A stretch of DNA of 60,311 nucleotides. Source: Promethearchaeota archaeon (GTDB taxonomy: Archaea; Asgardarchaeota; Lokiarchaeia; Sigynarchaeales; SOKP01). Below are positions 9,985 through 18,623 of this stretch, one piece after another. A model generated the notes under the pieces. It saw only the letters and a program-made list of their open reading frames with translations. It did not search any database and was not told the DNA's origin. The position numbers and the translations under genes were made by a program. Numbering within the stretch: position 1 is the stretch's first letter; the number at the start of each line of letters is the position of its first letter. The stretch spans positions 1 through 60,311 of the forward strand of contig JABXKC010000025.1 of NCBI GenBank assembly GCA_013375495.1, given 5' to 3'.

Positions 9985-11424
9985 ATGATGTTTAGAGTAA
10001 AAAATGATTATAATTTTGGAGGAGTTCCGCTTCATAAATTGTTGTATGCTACATATAAAGCATCCAATAATTTTCATTATAGAGCACTTTTTAAAGCTAA
10101 GGATGATATTTTAAAGATTGGAAAATATAATAAAGCCGAATTAAACATGATTTTAGATTCTATATTTGAAGCTGAAACAGCTAGGAAGTATTTATTTGAA
10201 GAGTTAAAAAATTCAAAACCTTTAAAGGCTAGAGAAATTATAAAACGCTTTCCTTTTCCAAAAGAAAATGTAATTCGAGACTTATTTTACATGAAAGAAA
10301 AAGGTTTAATTGAGGTGCTTGATGCGGATAAAGAAGACCCTCTTTTTAAAATTAGAGCTGATTTAAAAAAGAGCGAAGAAAATTATTTTATTTCTGTAGA
10401 TTTAGTTTATGATAGTAATTTATGTTGCCAATGTGGATTATGTTCATCAATATGTCCTGTAAATGCTATAGATCTTAGAAGAGATTATCTTTATGTTGAC
10501 GAGAGTAAATGCATTACTTGTGGACTATGTTATGAAGTATGTCCTCGTTCTTTTCGGATGGATGCCTTGATGGAAAATATATACAGGATGGATAAGTCTT
10601 TAAAATACACTGATGGATTAGGGTATTATAAAGATATTTATTCCGCAAGAACAAGAAAATATTCTATTAAAAAACTTGGTCAGGATGGAGGAATAGCTAC
10701 TTCACTGTTATATTATTTATTAGAACAAAAGCTAGTGGATGCAGTTATTACAATTAAACATTTGGAAAACTACTGGGAACCTGAAGTCAGTATTATAGAA
10801 AAAGCAGAGGAATTACATAAAACTGCTGGTAGTACATACGTTCATTTTCCCGTTCTATCAATTTTGCATAAAGCTAAAAAGTATGATAAAATTGCACTTG
10901 TTGCACTCCCATGTAAAATTAAAGCTATCTCAAAAGGAAAACTCATACCGATTAAATTACCAATGTTTAGAAACATTAAATATAAGATTGGTTTATTCTG
11001 CATGGAATCATTTCCATATGAAGAGATTTTTAAACTTATTAAAGATAAATTTTCTGTGTCTATAGATGAAATCATTAAAATGGATATTAAATCTGGAGTT
11101 TTTGAACTTACTGTCGACTCAGGGGAAAAATATTCATTATCGTTAAATGATTGTAAAGTATATTGTTCTCAGTTCTGTCATTTTTGTGGAGATCTTACAG
11201 CGGAATTTGCCGATATATCATTAGGTTCAATAGGTTCAAATGAGGGGTGGTCTACTGTTATAACAAGGTCAGATAAGGGGGAAAAAATCTTTAAAAATGC
11301 GATAAAAAATCACTTAATTGAAATTAAAAGCTCTTTTGACGAGAGTCCAGTCCAATCCAAAATTAAGAGAGTTGCTGAGAAAAAAAAGGAAAACATCCCG
11401 CCTATAGAAATACAGGCTTTCTAA
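9985..11424 (+). CDS. FrhB-like (coenzyme F420 hydrogenase/dehydrogenase beta family) protein with N-terminal helical domain and ferredoxin motifs
   Basis: Residues about 1-130 form a helical, possibly winged-helix, domain of unknown role. Two [4Fe-4S] motifs follow: CCQCGLCSSICP and CITCGLCYEVCP. The C-terminal half matches the FrhB family, with GQDGGIATSLLYYLL, VALPCKIKAI, a Cys-rich CSQFCHFCGD, and ADISLGSIGSNEGWSTVI before the end. FrhB proteins bind flavin and pass electrons between iron-sulfur clusters and F420 or another acceptor. With the preceding MvhD-like gene it looks like one electron-transfer module, but no hydrogenase subunit is present. Acceptor identity is unknown. Confidence 0.75.
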   Translation: MMFRVKNDYNFGGVPLHKLLYATYKASNNFHYRALFKAKDDILKIGKYNKAELNMILDSIFEAETARKYLFEELKNSKPLKAREIIKRFPFPKENVIRDLFYMKEKGLIEVLDADKEDPLFKIRADLKKSEENYFISVDLVYDSNLCCQCGLCSSICPVNAIDLRRDYLYVDESKCITCGLCYEVCPRSFRMDALMENIYRMDKSLKYTDGLGYYKDIYSARTRKYSIKKLGQDGGIATSLLYYLLEQKLVDAVITIKHLENYWEPEVSIIEKAEELHKTAGSTYVHFPVLSILHKAKKYDKIALVALPCKIKAISKGKLIPIKLPMFRNIKYKIGLFCMESFPYEEIFKLIKDKFSVSIDEIIKMDIKSGVFELTVDSGEKYSLSLNDCKVYCSQFCHFCGDLTAEFADISLGSIGSNEGWSTVITRSDKGEKIFKNAIKNHLIEIKSSFDESPVQSKIKRVAEKKKENIPPIEIQAF

Positions 11425-11447
11425 TATAGGAGAAAATAACGCACTAA

Positions 11448-11720
11448 ATGATATACAAATTTTTTAAAGGAAGTTTACAGGTTATTATGAAGAAGGATAA
11501 AATTAAATATAAAGGCAAAGTGGAAAATAATAAATATTTATCAAATCCAGATTTGGTTCAAGATTATATGATCTTAAATAATCAGAAACTTGAAGAGATA
11601 ATATCACCTTTACCAATAAAAAATTCTGAAGAACAATTCAATTCAAATGCTAAATTACCTTTTGGGAATAAATCAATGGATGCAAAATTTATATCTAAAA
11701 AAAAAAGAGAAGGGGATTAA
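11448..11720 (+). CDS. Hypothetical 90-residue lysine-rich protein
   Basis: This frame starts 23 bp after the FrhB-like gene behind TAGGAGAAAATAACGC, so it is probably the last gene of that operon. The product is basic, mostly hydrophilic, ends in KKKREGD and has no recognisable motif or membrane segment. An internal ATG at 11487 is an alternative start. It may be an accessory subunit of the FrhB-like module, which is a guess from position only. Confidence 0.4.
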   Translation: MIYKFFKGSLQVIMKKDKIKYKGKVENNKYLSNPDLVQDYMILNNQKLEEIISPLPIKNSEEQFNSNAKLPFGNKSMDAKFISKKKREGD

Positions 11721-11838
11721 AACTATAATTTTTATCGATGTTTTATAGTTAATTAACTTTAAAATAATTAAGCTTGTAACAGAATTATTTCATAAACTTC
11801 TTAAATATTTAAACTTCAAAAAAAATAAAAAAAAATTA

Positions 11839-12924
11839 TCACTTACAAGACAAATATTCACTCATTTCTACAAAAGAACTTGTTCTTATTAGAGCTGCCT
11901 TTAGGAATTGAAAACCAATGTCATAAGTAGAGCCGTCTCCGGCAATATGAATTACATATGGAATTTCACCTTCATATTGACCTTTTGCCTTCCTTATTTT
12001 ATAAGTACTACTTATTGCTTCTGCTACAGTTGCACCTGACTCAAATAGATGGTGAACCCAGGGGACATTCCAAGAAGTCACATTATCTTTTGAAGTAGAG
12101 ACTTCTGAGCAACTTGTATTATTTACATAGATTACATTATATCCACCTACTGCTTGAGCAGCAGTAGCTAGTTGGTTTAAAATCATACCTGCTCCACAGC
12201 CAGGACATAGTCCATGACCAGGTTGGATTTGTTTTTGAGGTTCTAAACTCTTACGGTTCACGCGATAAACATCTATTGGTTTTTCTGCTCCGAATTGTTC
12301 AATAAGTGCTTTAAGTTTTCTATTTCTTTGTTCAGTTAAATAAATTATCTCATCAATTTCTCTTTCCATGAATTTTGGTTTAAAGAGATGTTTAAACTTT
12401 CCCATTGATTTTAAGTAATCTATGAACTTATCTTTATCAATATCCAACCCTCTGTAATAAGTAAAAGTTGGAATGCCATCTTCTACTCTCACAGTATAAA
12501 GTGGCCAATAGCCGCAATCAGTAGCTAATTTTGATATTTCTAAAGCTGATTCGGCACCATGCCGCCAACCTCTCATACAATCTGAGTACGCTTGTATAAA
12601 TGCAGATCCATTAGATTTAAGGGCATCTGCAACTTTACCCATAAAATCATTAGAATAGGCAGGATTAGTCGTTGCTAAGAAAAGAGATTTTGTACCATAA
12701 AACGCAAATGGAGTAACTAAATCCTGTTTTACTCCAATCTTTCCAGGTATCTTTTCTCCACCAGGACCAGTAGTCGTTGAGGCATATGGGGGTGTTCCAC
12801 CTGACTCTTGAATACCTGTATTCATGAAAGCTTCGTTGTCATAATTAAAGAATAATACATTGCTTTTTCCATCTCGAACAAGGATATCTTCAAACTTAAT
12901 AATGTTTCGTTCTGGCTGAGACAT
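11839..12924 (-). CDS. porB: 2-oxoacid:ferredoxin oxidoreductase beta subunit (PorB-type) in circularly permuted order
   Basis: PorB binds thiamine diphosphate and a [4Fe-4S] cluster. The usual order is CPGCG, then GDG-TYDIG, then YDNE-YMNTG, then PGK, then the WPLYEV tail. Here the 361-residue protein starts with a 21-residue lead and then NVLFFNYDNEAFMNTG (residues 22-37), PPYASTTTGPGGEKIPGK, the GWR and EISKLA-YWPLY segments and the C-terminal helices. Only then come GHGLCPGCG (236-244), NNTSCSEVSTS and GDGSTYDIG (329-337), with a short tail ending LSCK. All family blocks are present once, in one frame, rotated at the GDG-helix/YDNE boundary. The gene follows porA by 1 bp, as an ordinary operon member. 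An assembly chimera is the main alternative. Confidence 0.85.
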   Translation of the reverse strand: MSQPERNIIKFEDILVRDGKSNVLFFNYDNEAFMNTGIQESGGTPPYASTTTGPGGEKIPGKIGVKQDLVTPFAFYGTKSLFLATTNPAYSNDFMGKVADALKSNGSAFIQAYSDCMRGWRHGAESALEISKLATDCGYWPLYTVRVEDGIPTFTYYRGLDIDKDKFIDYLKSMGKFKHLFKPKFMEREIDEIIYLTEQRNRKLKALIEQFGAEKPIDVYRVNRKSLEPQKQIQPGHGLCPGCGAGMILNQLATAAQAVGGYNVIYVNNTSCSEVSTSKDNVTSWNVPWVHHLFESGATVAEAISSTYKIRKAKGQYEGEIPYVIHIAGDGSTYDIGFQFLKAALIRTSSFVEMSEYLSCK

Positions 12925-12925
12925 T

Positions 12926-14155
12926 TTAGATATCGACCCCCATTATTTTTTCTTTTGATTCCCTTACGCCGAGATATATATATAACTTACCTTTCATGTC
13001 ATTGATAGATTCCATTTTTTTCTTTGCTACATCAAATTCATCTCTTGTTACATCTCTTCCGCCTAATCCAACAATAAAACTTCTGAATGTGGTGCCTAAT
13101 GGATATAAAGCTGAAGCAATTGACATCGAAAATGGTGGAAGCATACCATTTAAAGAATCAGATTTCTCCAAAATAATCAGTTTCTCAATATTATGTTCGT
13201 CTACAATTTTTTGCAGTTGTTCATAAGGGAATGGTCTAAAAGCTCTAATCTTGATTAATCCAACATCTTTATTCTTGGTCATCCAACTAATAATATTTCC
13301 ACACATGGACCCCATTGTGAGAAAAGCTGTTTTTGAAGGATTATCTAAATTATAGGTCTCAATTAAGTTATATTTTCTTCCAGTTGCGTTGCCAAATTCT
13401 TCAAATGCTTTTTCCATAATTCCTAAAACAGGTTCCTTCGCTTCATCCAAACCTTTTCTACCTTCCATAAAAAAGCTTGGGGTAACTATACCTCCCCATG
13501 TTCCAGGCTTCTTAGTATTTATTGTATGCCTAGGTTTCTTGGGAGTTAGTTTTCGAACTATTTCATCAGGTATTAAAGTTAATTTCTGAACTGAATGCGA
13601 AATAATAAATCCATCATGTACAAACATAGTAGGGAATAAAGAATTTTCCGAGATCATAACTGCTAGGATAGCAGCATCATAGGTCTCTTGAACATTTTCA
13701 GAAACAATAGTGTTCCAACCTAATTCAGAATTTGTTTGAGTGAATTCCCAAGAGTTCCATATTGATAAATTAGGAGAATTAAATGCTCTTGCTGAAATCA
13801 ACATTGTTAATGGAACTCGCCAACCAACAGCCATAGGTAAAGCCTCTGTCATGAGTAAATACCCTTGAGATGCCGTTGCCGTGAATGCTCTGGCTCCTGC
13901 TGCACTTGCTGCAGTTGAATAGGATATAGCTGCTAATTCTGATTCTACATTTACAAAGGCTGCTTTTAGCCTTCCTTGGTGAACTACATCAGATAGTCCT
14001 TCAACAGATTGAGTTTGTGGTGTAATTGGAAAAGCACAAATAACATCAGGATCAGTTTGAGTAACTGCTCCAGCGACGGCATAATTCCCTATCATAGTGG
14101 TTTCAATTGGTTCTTTAATCTCTTTAAAGAATAATTTCATTGGTTCTATTGACAT
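12926..14155 (-). CDS. porA: 2-oxoacid:ferredoxin oxidoreductase alpha subunit (PorA-type)
   Basis: The 409-residue subunit has the pyrimidine-binding half of the thiamine enzyme: GNYAVAGAVTQTDPDVICAFPITPQTQ, VESELAAISYSTAASAAGARAFTATASQG, and the C-terminal TMGSMCGN and IRAFRPFP blocks. Pyruvate is the likeliest substrate, though other 2-oxoacids are possible. A longer frame opens at 14191, overlapping the upstream gene, but the ATG at 14155 has AAGGAGGT seven bases before it, one base after the gamma-delta gene, so I place the start there. Part of a gamma-delta, alpha, beta operon. Confidence 0.93.
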   Translation of the reverse strand: MSIEPMKLFFKEIKEPIETTMIGNYAVAGAVTQTDPDVICAFPITPQTQSVEGLSDVVHQGRLKAAFVNVESELAAISYSTAASAAGARAFTATASQGYLLMTEALPMAVGWRVPLTMLISARAFNSPNLSIWNSWEFTQTNSELGWNTIVSENVQETYDAAILAVMISENSLFPTMFVHDGFIISHSVQKLTLIPDEIVRKLTPKKPRHTINTKKPGTWGGIVTPSFFMEGRKGLDEAKEPVLGIMEKAFEEFGNATGRKYNLIETYNLDNPSKTAFLTMGSMCGNIISWMTKNKDVGLIKIRAFRPFPYEQLQKIVDEHNIEKLIILEKSDSLNGMLPPFSMSIASALYPLGTTFRSFIVGLGGRDVTRDEFDVAKKKMESINDMKGKLYIYLGVRESKEKIMGVDI

Positions 14156-14156
14156 T

Positions 14157-15170
14157 TTAATTACCTCCTTCTTGATCTTCGGGTACTGCACAAGCTGCAG
14201 GTCCCTGTTTCATTCTTTTATCAATTGCATTAACAGGGCAAATCTCCAAACAATTTAAACAAGATTTGCAATGAAATGTGTCAATTCCTGCCATATGCCA
14301 TAATCCATCATCACCTTTTTTTCTTAGTATGGCAAAATCAGGACAAATATGCCAACACTGAGCACAATCAGTGCAGATTTCCTCATCCCATAACACTTCC
14401 CATTCACCCCAAGTACCAGTATTCACTTGGTCACTTCCTACAGGAATTATTTGTTCATCTCGATACCATACTCCTGCTTTATCCAGGTCCTTATAACCCG
14501 GTAATCCTAATTCAACTTGTTGCCATGGAACTTTACTGTCAACAGTGAAATCTGGCTCGATTCCTATATCATAAACACATGCTTCTTCAATCGCCTGCTT
14601 AATAGCTTGAATATTTTTTCCCGCAACTTCTCCTTTAAAACGCTTCATTATTGCGTCAGATAGCTCTTCAAGAGTAAAAAGATGAGATACGCGAATTAAA
14701 GCCCCTAAAATAATAGTATTCGTAATATTTCTCCCTAAAACATCAAGAGCAATTCGAGTTGCATCTATAGTCGCGATATTGATATCCTTGCGTTTTACTG
14801 TATCTTGAATCGTTAATTGATCCATCTCCGTATTGACAATTAACCAACCTCCTTTTGGGATACCTGCGGTCACATCTACTTCAGATAATAAAGAATGGTC
14901 TAAAACGGAAACAAAGTGAGGTCCGTATACTTGTTCGTTTGATCTTACAAGATCGACATTCGCGGAAAGTCTAACATAGCTTTCAGTAGGACTTCCCATA
15001 CGCTCTGCACCAAATTTCGGCTGACAAACACCGTATCCATAGAATGCTTCCACACAGAGATTAGATGCAGTAACACCTCCTTGTCCTCCGCGTGCATGGA
15101 ATCGCAAATTAATTGTATAATCCTTTAAAATTTCTTTAATGTGTTCAGGTGTTAACATTTGAATTTTCAC
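14157..15170 (-). CDS. porGD: 2-oxoacid:ferredoxin oxidoreductase gamma-delta fusion subunit (PorG-PorD)
   Basis: Residues about 10-190 are the gamma domain, opening with RFHARGGQGGVTASNL and containing CQPKFGAERMGSPTESYVRLS. Residues about 220-337 are the delta domain, with a WGEWEVLWDEEICTDC lead-in and two [4Fe-4S] motifs: CTDCAQCWHICP and CKSCLNCLEICP. The delta domain carries electrons from the thiamine site to ferredoxin. Gamma-delta fusions occur in several anaerobes. It is the first gene of the operon and is followed immediately by porA. Confidence 0.93.
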   Translation of the reverse strand: MKIQMLTPEHIKEILKDYTINLRFHARGGQGGVTASNLCVEAFYGYGVCQPKFGAERMGSPTESYVRLSANVDLVRSNEQVYGPHFVSVLDHSLLSEVDVTAGIPKGGWLIVNTEMDQLTIQDTVKRKDINIATIDATRIALDVLGRNITNTIILGALIRVSHLFTLEELSDAIMKRFKGEVAGKNIQAIKQAIEEACVYDIGIEPDFTVDSKVPWQQVELGLPGYKDLDKAGVWYRDEQIIPVGSDQVNTGTWGEWEVLWDEEICTDCAQCWHICPDFAILRKKGDDGLWHMAGIDTFHCKSCLNCLEICPVNAIDKRMKQGPAACAVPEDQEGGN

Positions 15171-15328
15171 ATTTTTATTTTCAAAATATTAAATTGTAAT
15201 ATGATTAGTATTCCAACCAAAAAAAGTTTATTCCATTTATTTAATAAGATACTATTTTGTGCTGAAATGATAATGTATTTAGGATATGGCTCTTTTTCAA
15301 ATATAGTAGCAAAAATGGTGTTTTTTAT

Positions 15329-16720
15329 TTGATAAAAAAATCTAATACTAAAAATCATTCTGATAAGATTAACACTCCCAATGAACTCAAATCAGATACT
15401 ATAAACTCTAATGAGCATGAGGATAAAAATAATGTGAAAATGACTCCAGACTTTATTCCAATGATAAGAATTATCTTTTGGAATAGTATGGGGTTCTTTT
15501 TCTTTTCATTTCTAATCCCTTATGTCACAGTTCAATTATTAGGAGTTTCAAAAACAGAATTGGGGATAGCTTTTTCAATACAGACCATAGGAGGTTTACT
15601 TAGTGCACCCATAGTAGGTTTTTTAACAGACCGAGTTTCAAAGAAAATATTAATCCTGATTGGAAGTTTTGGCCGTGCTATTTGCTATATTCTAATGTAT
15701 ATAGGAATCCTAGTTTCTTCTTTCGTTTTATTTACAACAGGTATGTTTATTTTGGGATTTTTTGTTGGTTTTTTTTGGACACCATTAGATACTTTGATTT
15801 CGGAGAAATCAAACAAAGATAATCGTTCTTTTGCGTTCGGTAAACGTGGTGGAATGATCGGAAAAGGAAACGCTATGGGATCAATCATTAGTTTTATAAT
15901 ATTCTGGTTAGCGAATACATTTGTTCCGGAGTATACCTTTTTGGTTTACTGTCCTCTATTGTTATTTGCCGCGTCGAACATATTAGGAGGTTTTGTATTC
16001 CATTTAAAAGTTGATGAGGAATTAACTTTTGAAAAGCATATTTTTAATATATTTCCATCTTCCGTTGAACCGAGTGTAGTCTCCAAGAAACCAGTCATAT
16101 CTGATTCTCCTTTAAAGTCCAGAAATAATTTAGCGATTGGATTCTTCATCGGTTTCAGTGTGTTGGTCCTTGCTTTTATGACTAGCAACATCAATCAAAT
16201 GTTAGCATATCCATACTTTCAGGTATACTTAATCGAGGAATTAGAGGTTGTAGATCCAACTCTTGTAATGATAATCTATTTCCCAAGTCAAATTATCTCT
16301 CTGTTGTTAGCACCGAAATTAGGTAAAATTGCTGATAAAATTAATCCTGTACTAGGAATGGTTTTTGTGAGTAGCCTAGGTGCGTTTGTGACCTGGTTAA
16401 TAATTGGTTCAACATCGGGTTATATGTTTGGACTTCTTTTACTCTTCGACTCAACTTTTGCATGGGGAGGGAACTTGATTTTACAAAATATCCTAAGTCG
16501 TATATCAAAAATTCATCGCGGAAAAGTTTTTGGAGCGGCTCAATGGCTAAGTTTACTCGGTGCGGTTTTAGGTCCCATAATCGGAGGATTTGTTTATGAT
16601 AGTATTGGTCCAAGTGCACCTTTTGTAATTTCAATCTTTATTGAATTATCAGTAATACCGCTTTACGCGATCGCGATTAAAGCTTTAAAGCCTTATATGG
16701 CAGAAAAGGTAGATACTTAG
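15329..16720 (+). CDS. Major facilitator superfamily (sugar/multidrug-type) transporter
   Basis: The product is about 463 residues with about 12 hydrophobic segments. After a hydrophilic N-terminal tail of about 40 residues come an MFS signature between helices 2 and 3 (GFLTDRVSKK) and a second, symmetry-related one (GKIADKINP) in the second half. A charged loop of about 50 residues divides the halves. The acid-rich helix 1/2 region and absence of an obvious substrate motif leave the cargo open; both sugar porters and drug efflux carriers look like this. The TTG start at 15329 is uncertain; GTG at about 15434 would remove most of the hydrophilic tail. Confidence 0.8.
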   Translation: MIKKSNTKNHSDKINTPNELKSDTINSNEHEDKNNVKMTPDFIPMIRIIFWNSMGFFFFSFLIPYVTVQLLGVSKTELGIAFSIQTIGGLLSAPIVGFLTDRVSKKILILIGSFGRAICYILMYIGILVSSFVLFTTGMFILGFFVGFFWTPLDTLISEKSNKDNRSFAFGKRGGMIGKGNAMGSIISFIIFWLANTFVPEYTFLVYCPLLLFAASNILGGFVFHLKVDEELTFEKHIFNIFPSSVEPSVVSKKPVISDSPLKSRNNLAIGFFIGFSVLVLAFMTSNINQMLAYPYFQVYLIEELEVVDPTLVMIIYFPSQIISLLLAPKLGKIADKINPVLGMVFVSSLGAFVTWLIIGSTSGYMFGLLLLFDSTFAWGGNLILQNILSRISKIHRGKVFGAAQWLSLLGAVLGPIIGGFVYDSIGPSAPFVISIFIELSVIPLYAIAIKALKPYMAEKVDT

Positions 16721-16751
16721 TTAATTATCTCAATCATAATTACTATTAACC

Positions 16752-17684
16752 TTAAAGAAAAGATTTAAACCATTCTAATGGAATAGCTTTTACTACTTGT
16801 TCTAAGAACTCTGGTATTGTTAACACTCCTAAATCAGAGATAATTCCATTTAGATATCTTGAGGGGGTTATATCGAAATAATAATTATGAACATGAAACA
16901 ACTGTTTTTTAATCTTTTTACTATAAACCTCGTAAATTGGTTTGTCTTTGATTATTATTTCTTGACCATAATGACTTTTTAGATTATATTTATAAGAATC
17001 TCCAACTGCGAAAACTTTTTTGTTGTTATCTGCAGCTATACACGCTAAAGGATGACTTCCTATTTTATTTACAATCGAACCATCCCGCAATATGCTATCA
17101 ATTCCGAGAAGTACGATATCCACAGATTTAATGAACTTACCCATTGAGGAATCTGTAATTAGATGAGTTTCATATTCTGAAGATAATATTTCTGCTGTTC
17201 GACGCCCTTCGAGTAAAGGGCGAGCCTCTAAAACATAAAATGAAAAATCGTTCGTTTTATTCTCTTTTAAACATTTAATTATTGTTGTGCTGTAAGATAT
17301 TAACATAACATTAAGGTGTTTTCCCTTATAATTATCTAAGAATGAACGAAATGACGATAATAAAGCGGTTATATTTCTTTCTCTCCACTGAGGAAAACCG
17401 TTATATCTTTCTGAAAGATCTTTTTTTGTGTAAGACGCCAAATCATGAAGGAAATATCCTATTGTATTGATTATAGGAGCCATACTAGGACGTACCTTTA
17501 GCAGTTCCTGAGACAATTCAAGCATGACATCTGTAATATCCATATATTCATCCTTTATGGAATCAAGCTGAGTTTTTATTATATTTAGAGCAATTTCAAT
17601 TAATTCACTAGCTCCAGATGTTTTATCTAGATGTAAATCGCGAATCATGCGATAAATTGGCTTAGTATTCAAATTGATATTCAC
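16752..17684 (-). CDS. eIF2B alpha/beta/delta family protein (possible ribose-1,5-bisphosphate isomerase-like)
   Basis: The family includes eukaryotic eIF2B regulatory subunits, methylthioribose-1-phosphate isomerase and archaeal ribose-1,5-bisphosphate isomerase (AMP pathway). The helical N-terminus is followed by the signature ARPLLEGRRTAEIL, the GIDSILRDGSIVNKIGSH block and YYFDITPSRY. MTNA-type catalysis needs a Cys near the start of the second domain; I see a Ser/Thr-rich ISYSTTI instead, so enzyme activity is uncertain. It is a lone gene between the MFS transporter (convergent) and the TIR gene (divergent). Confidence 0.75.
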   Translation of the reverse strand: MNINLNTKPIYRMIRDLHLDKTSGASELIEIALNIIKTQLDSIKDEYMDITDVMLELSQELLKVRPSMAPIINTIGYFLHDLASYTKKDLSERYNGFPQWRERNITALLSSFRSFLDNYKGKHLNVMLISYSTTIIKCLKENKTNDFSFYVLEARPLLEGRRTAEILSSEYETHLITDSSMGKFIKSVDIVLLGIDSILRDGSIVNKIGSHPLACIAADNNKKVFAVGDSYKYNLKSHYGQEIIIKDKPIYEVYSKKIKKQLFHVHNYYFDITPSRYLNGIISDLGVLTIPEFLEQVVKAIPLEWFKSFL

Positions 17685-17886
17685 CTTTAGTTTAAGTCTT
17701 TGTATTACTCTTTCCTTTCTATTGTTTCATAATCTCTTAGTTATAGTCATTTATTGAATAATCAACCTTTTAATATTAAGTATATATTTTTTAAATTAAT
17801 CAAGAATTTTGATTCAGTTTAACTATTAATTAATACTATTTAGTTATGATATTATAGAAGAGAATTCAGATCAGTTAAACAAATCA

Positions 17887-18549
17887 ATGGAAAAAATCTC
17901 TAACTTATTAGAATCAAGAGCTCCTAAAGGACAATTTCGAGACCAATTATTTTGGATTGTCGATGTGATAAATGCGTGTAAAGCTAGTGGTAATCATGTT
18001 TTGGTCGAGGAAGCAAAATTGATGGAAAAAGTATTAGGAAAACTAGGTGATTTCTTAAAAACGGGAAATCAACAAGCATTAGAAGAAGCTACCGTTCGGA
18101 TACAACAATTCGCTCGAATAGTAAAAGCGGCAGTAGCGGGAACTATACTTGATTTTAACATCTTTCTGAGTTATTCGACTATTGATACTGATTTCTTTAG
18201 AATTAAAGAGATTGCCCAAAAATTAGAATCTCATCCAGAAATAACTAGAGTATTTTACTGGGAAAAAGATAGTGGCCAAAATATTATAGAATATATGGAG
18301 GATAATCTGGAAAAATAAAAAGTGTTTGTACTCTTTTGTTTTCAACATTCTCACGATTCGAAATCAGTTAAATTAGAGAGGGGGGCGGCAATACAATTAA
18401 GTCAAGAAGAAAGAATTAGAATTCTGCCCGTATTTGTAAATCCCTCTGAGATTCCATTACTAATAAAACCCTTTCTAGGGGTAGAATATCAGCTTGCAAG
18501 ATTTGACGATTTTATTCAGAAATTATATAAAGAAATTTTCAGAAGCTAG
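17887..18549 (+). pseudogene. TIR-domain protein interrupted by an in-frame TAA
   Basis: Frame 1 reads an N-terminal helical domain of about 90 residues, then the first TIR strand FNIFLSYSTIDTDFFRIKEIA and helix NIIEYMEDNLEK, then TAA at 18316-18318. It then continues in the same frame with KVFVLFCFQHSHDSKSVKLE and the remaining TIR strands to 18549. Both parts together give one complete TIR domain; the Glu of the SxxxxE catalytic/NADase region is in SKSVKLERGAA. The stop occupies a single codon between helix and strand, so this is a point nonsense change, a sequencing error or a readthrough site. TIR domains hydrolyse NAD or scaffold immune signalling. I see no partner immune gene. Confidence 0.75.
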
Positions 18550-18623
18550 ATTTAAGTCCTAATTTCTATTTTACATTTAAATTTTTATAAACTATTAATC
18601 TCATCTTTAATTTTAAGATATCA

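Noticed and set aside
11839..12924. Intein or split-intein explanation for the permuted PorB order
   Set aside because: No Cys/Ser splice junctions, HN dipeptide or homing-endonuclease-like segment; all residues map to PorB except short lead and tail.
14276..14548. 90-codon antisense frame in porGD
   Set aside because: Overlaps the ferredoxin motifs of the real gene; His/Leu-rich composition is an artefact of the antisense of Cys/Asp codons.
16341..16634. 97-codon antisense frame inside the MFS gene
   Set aside because: Shadow of a well-supported coding frame; no ribosome binding site or family match.
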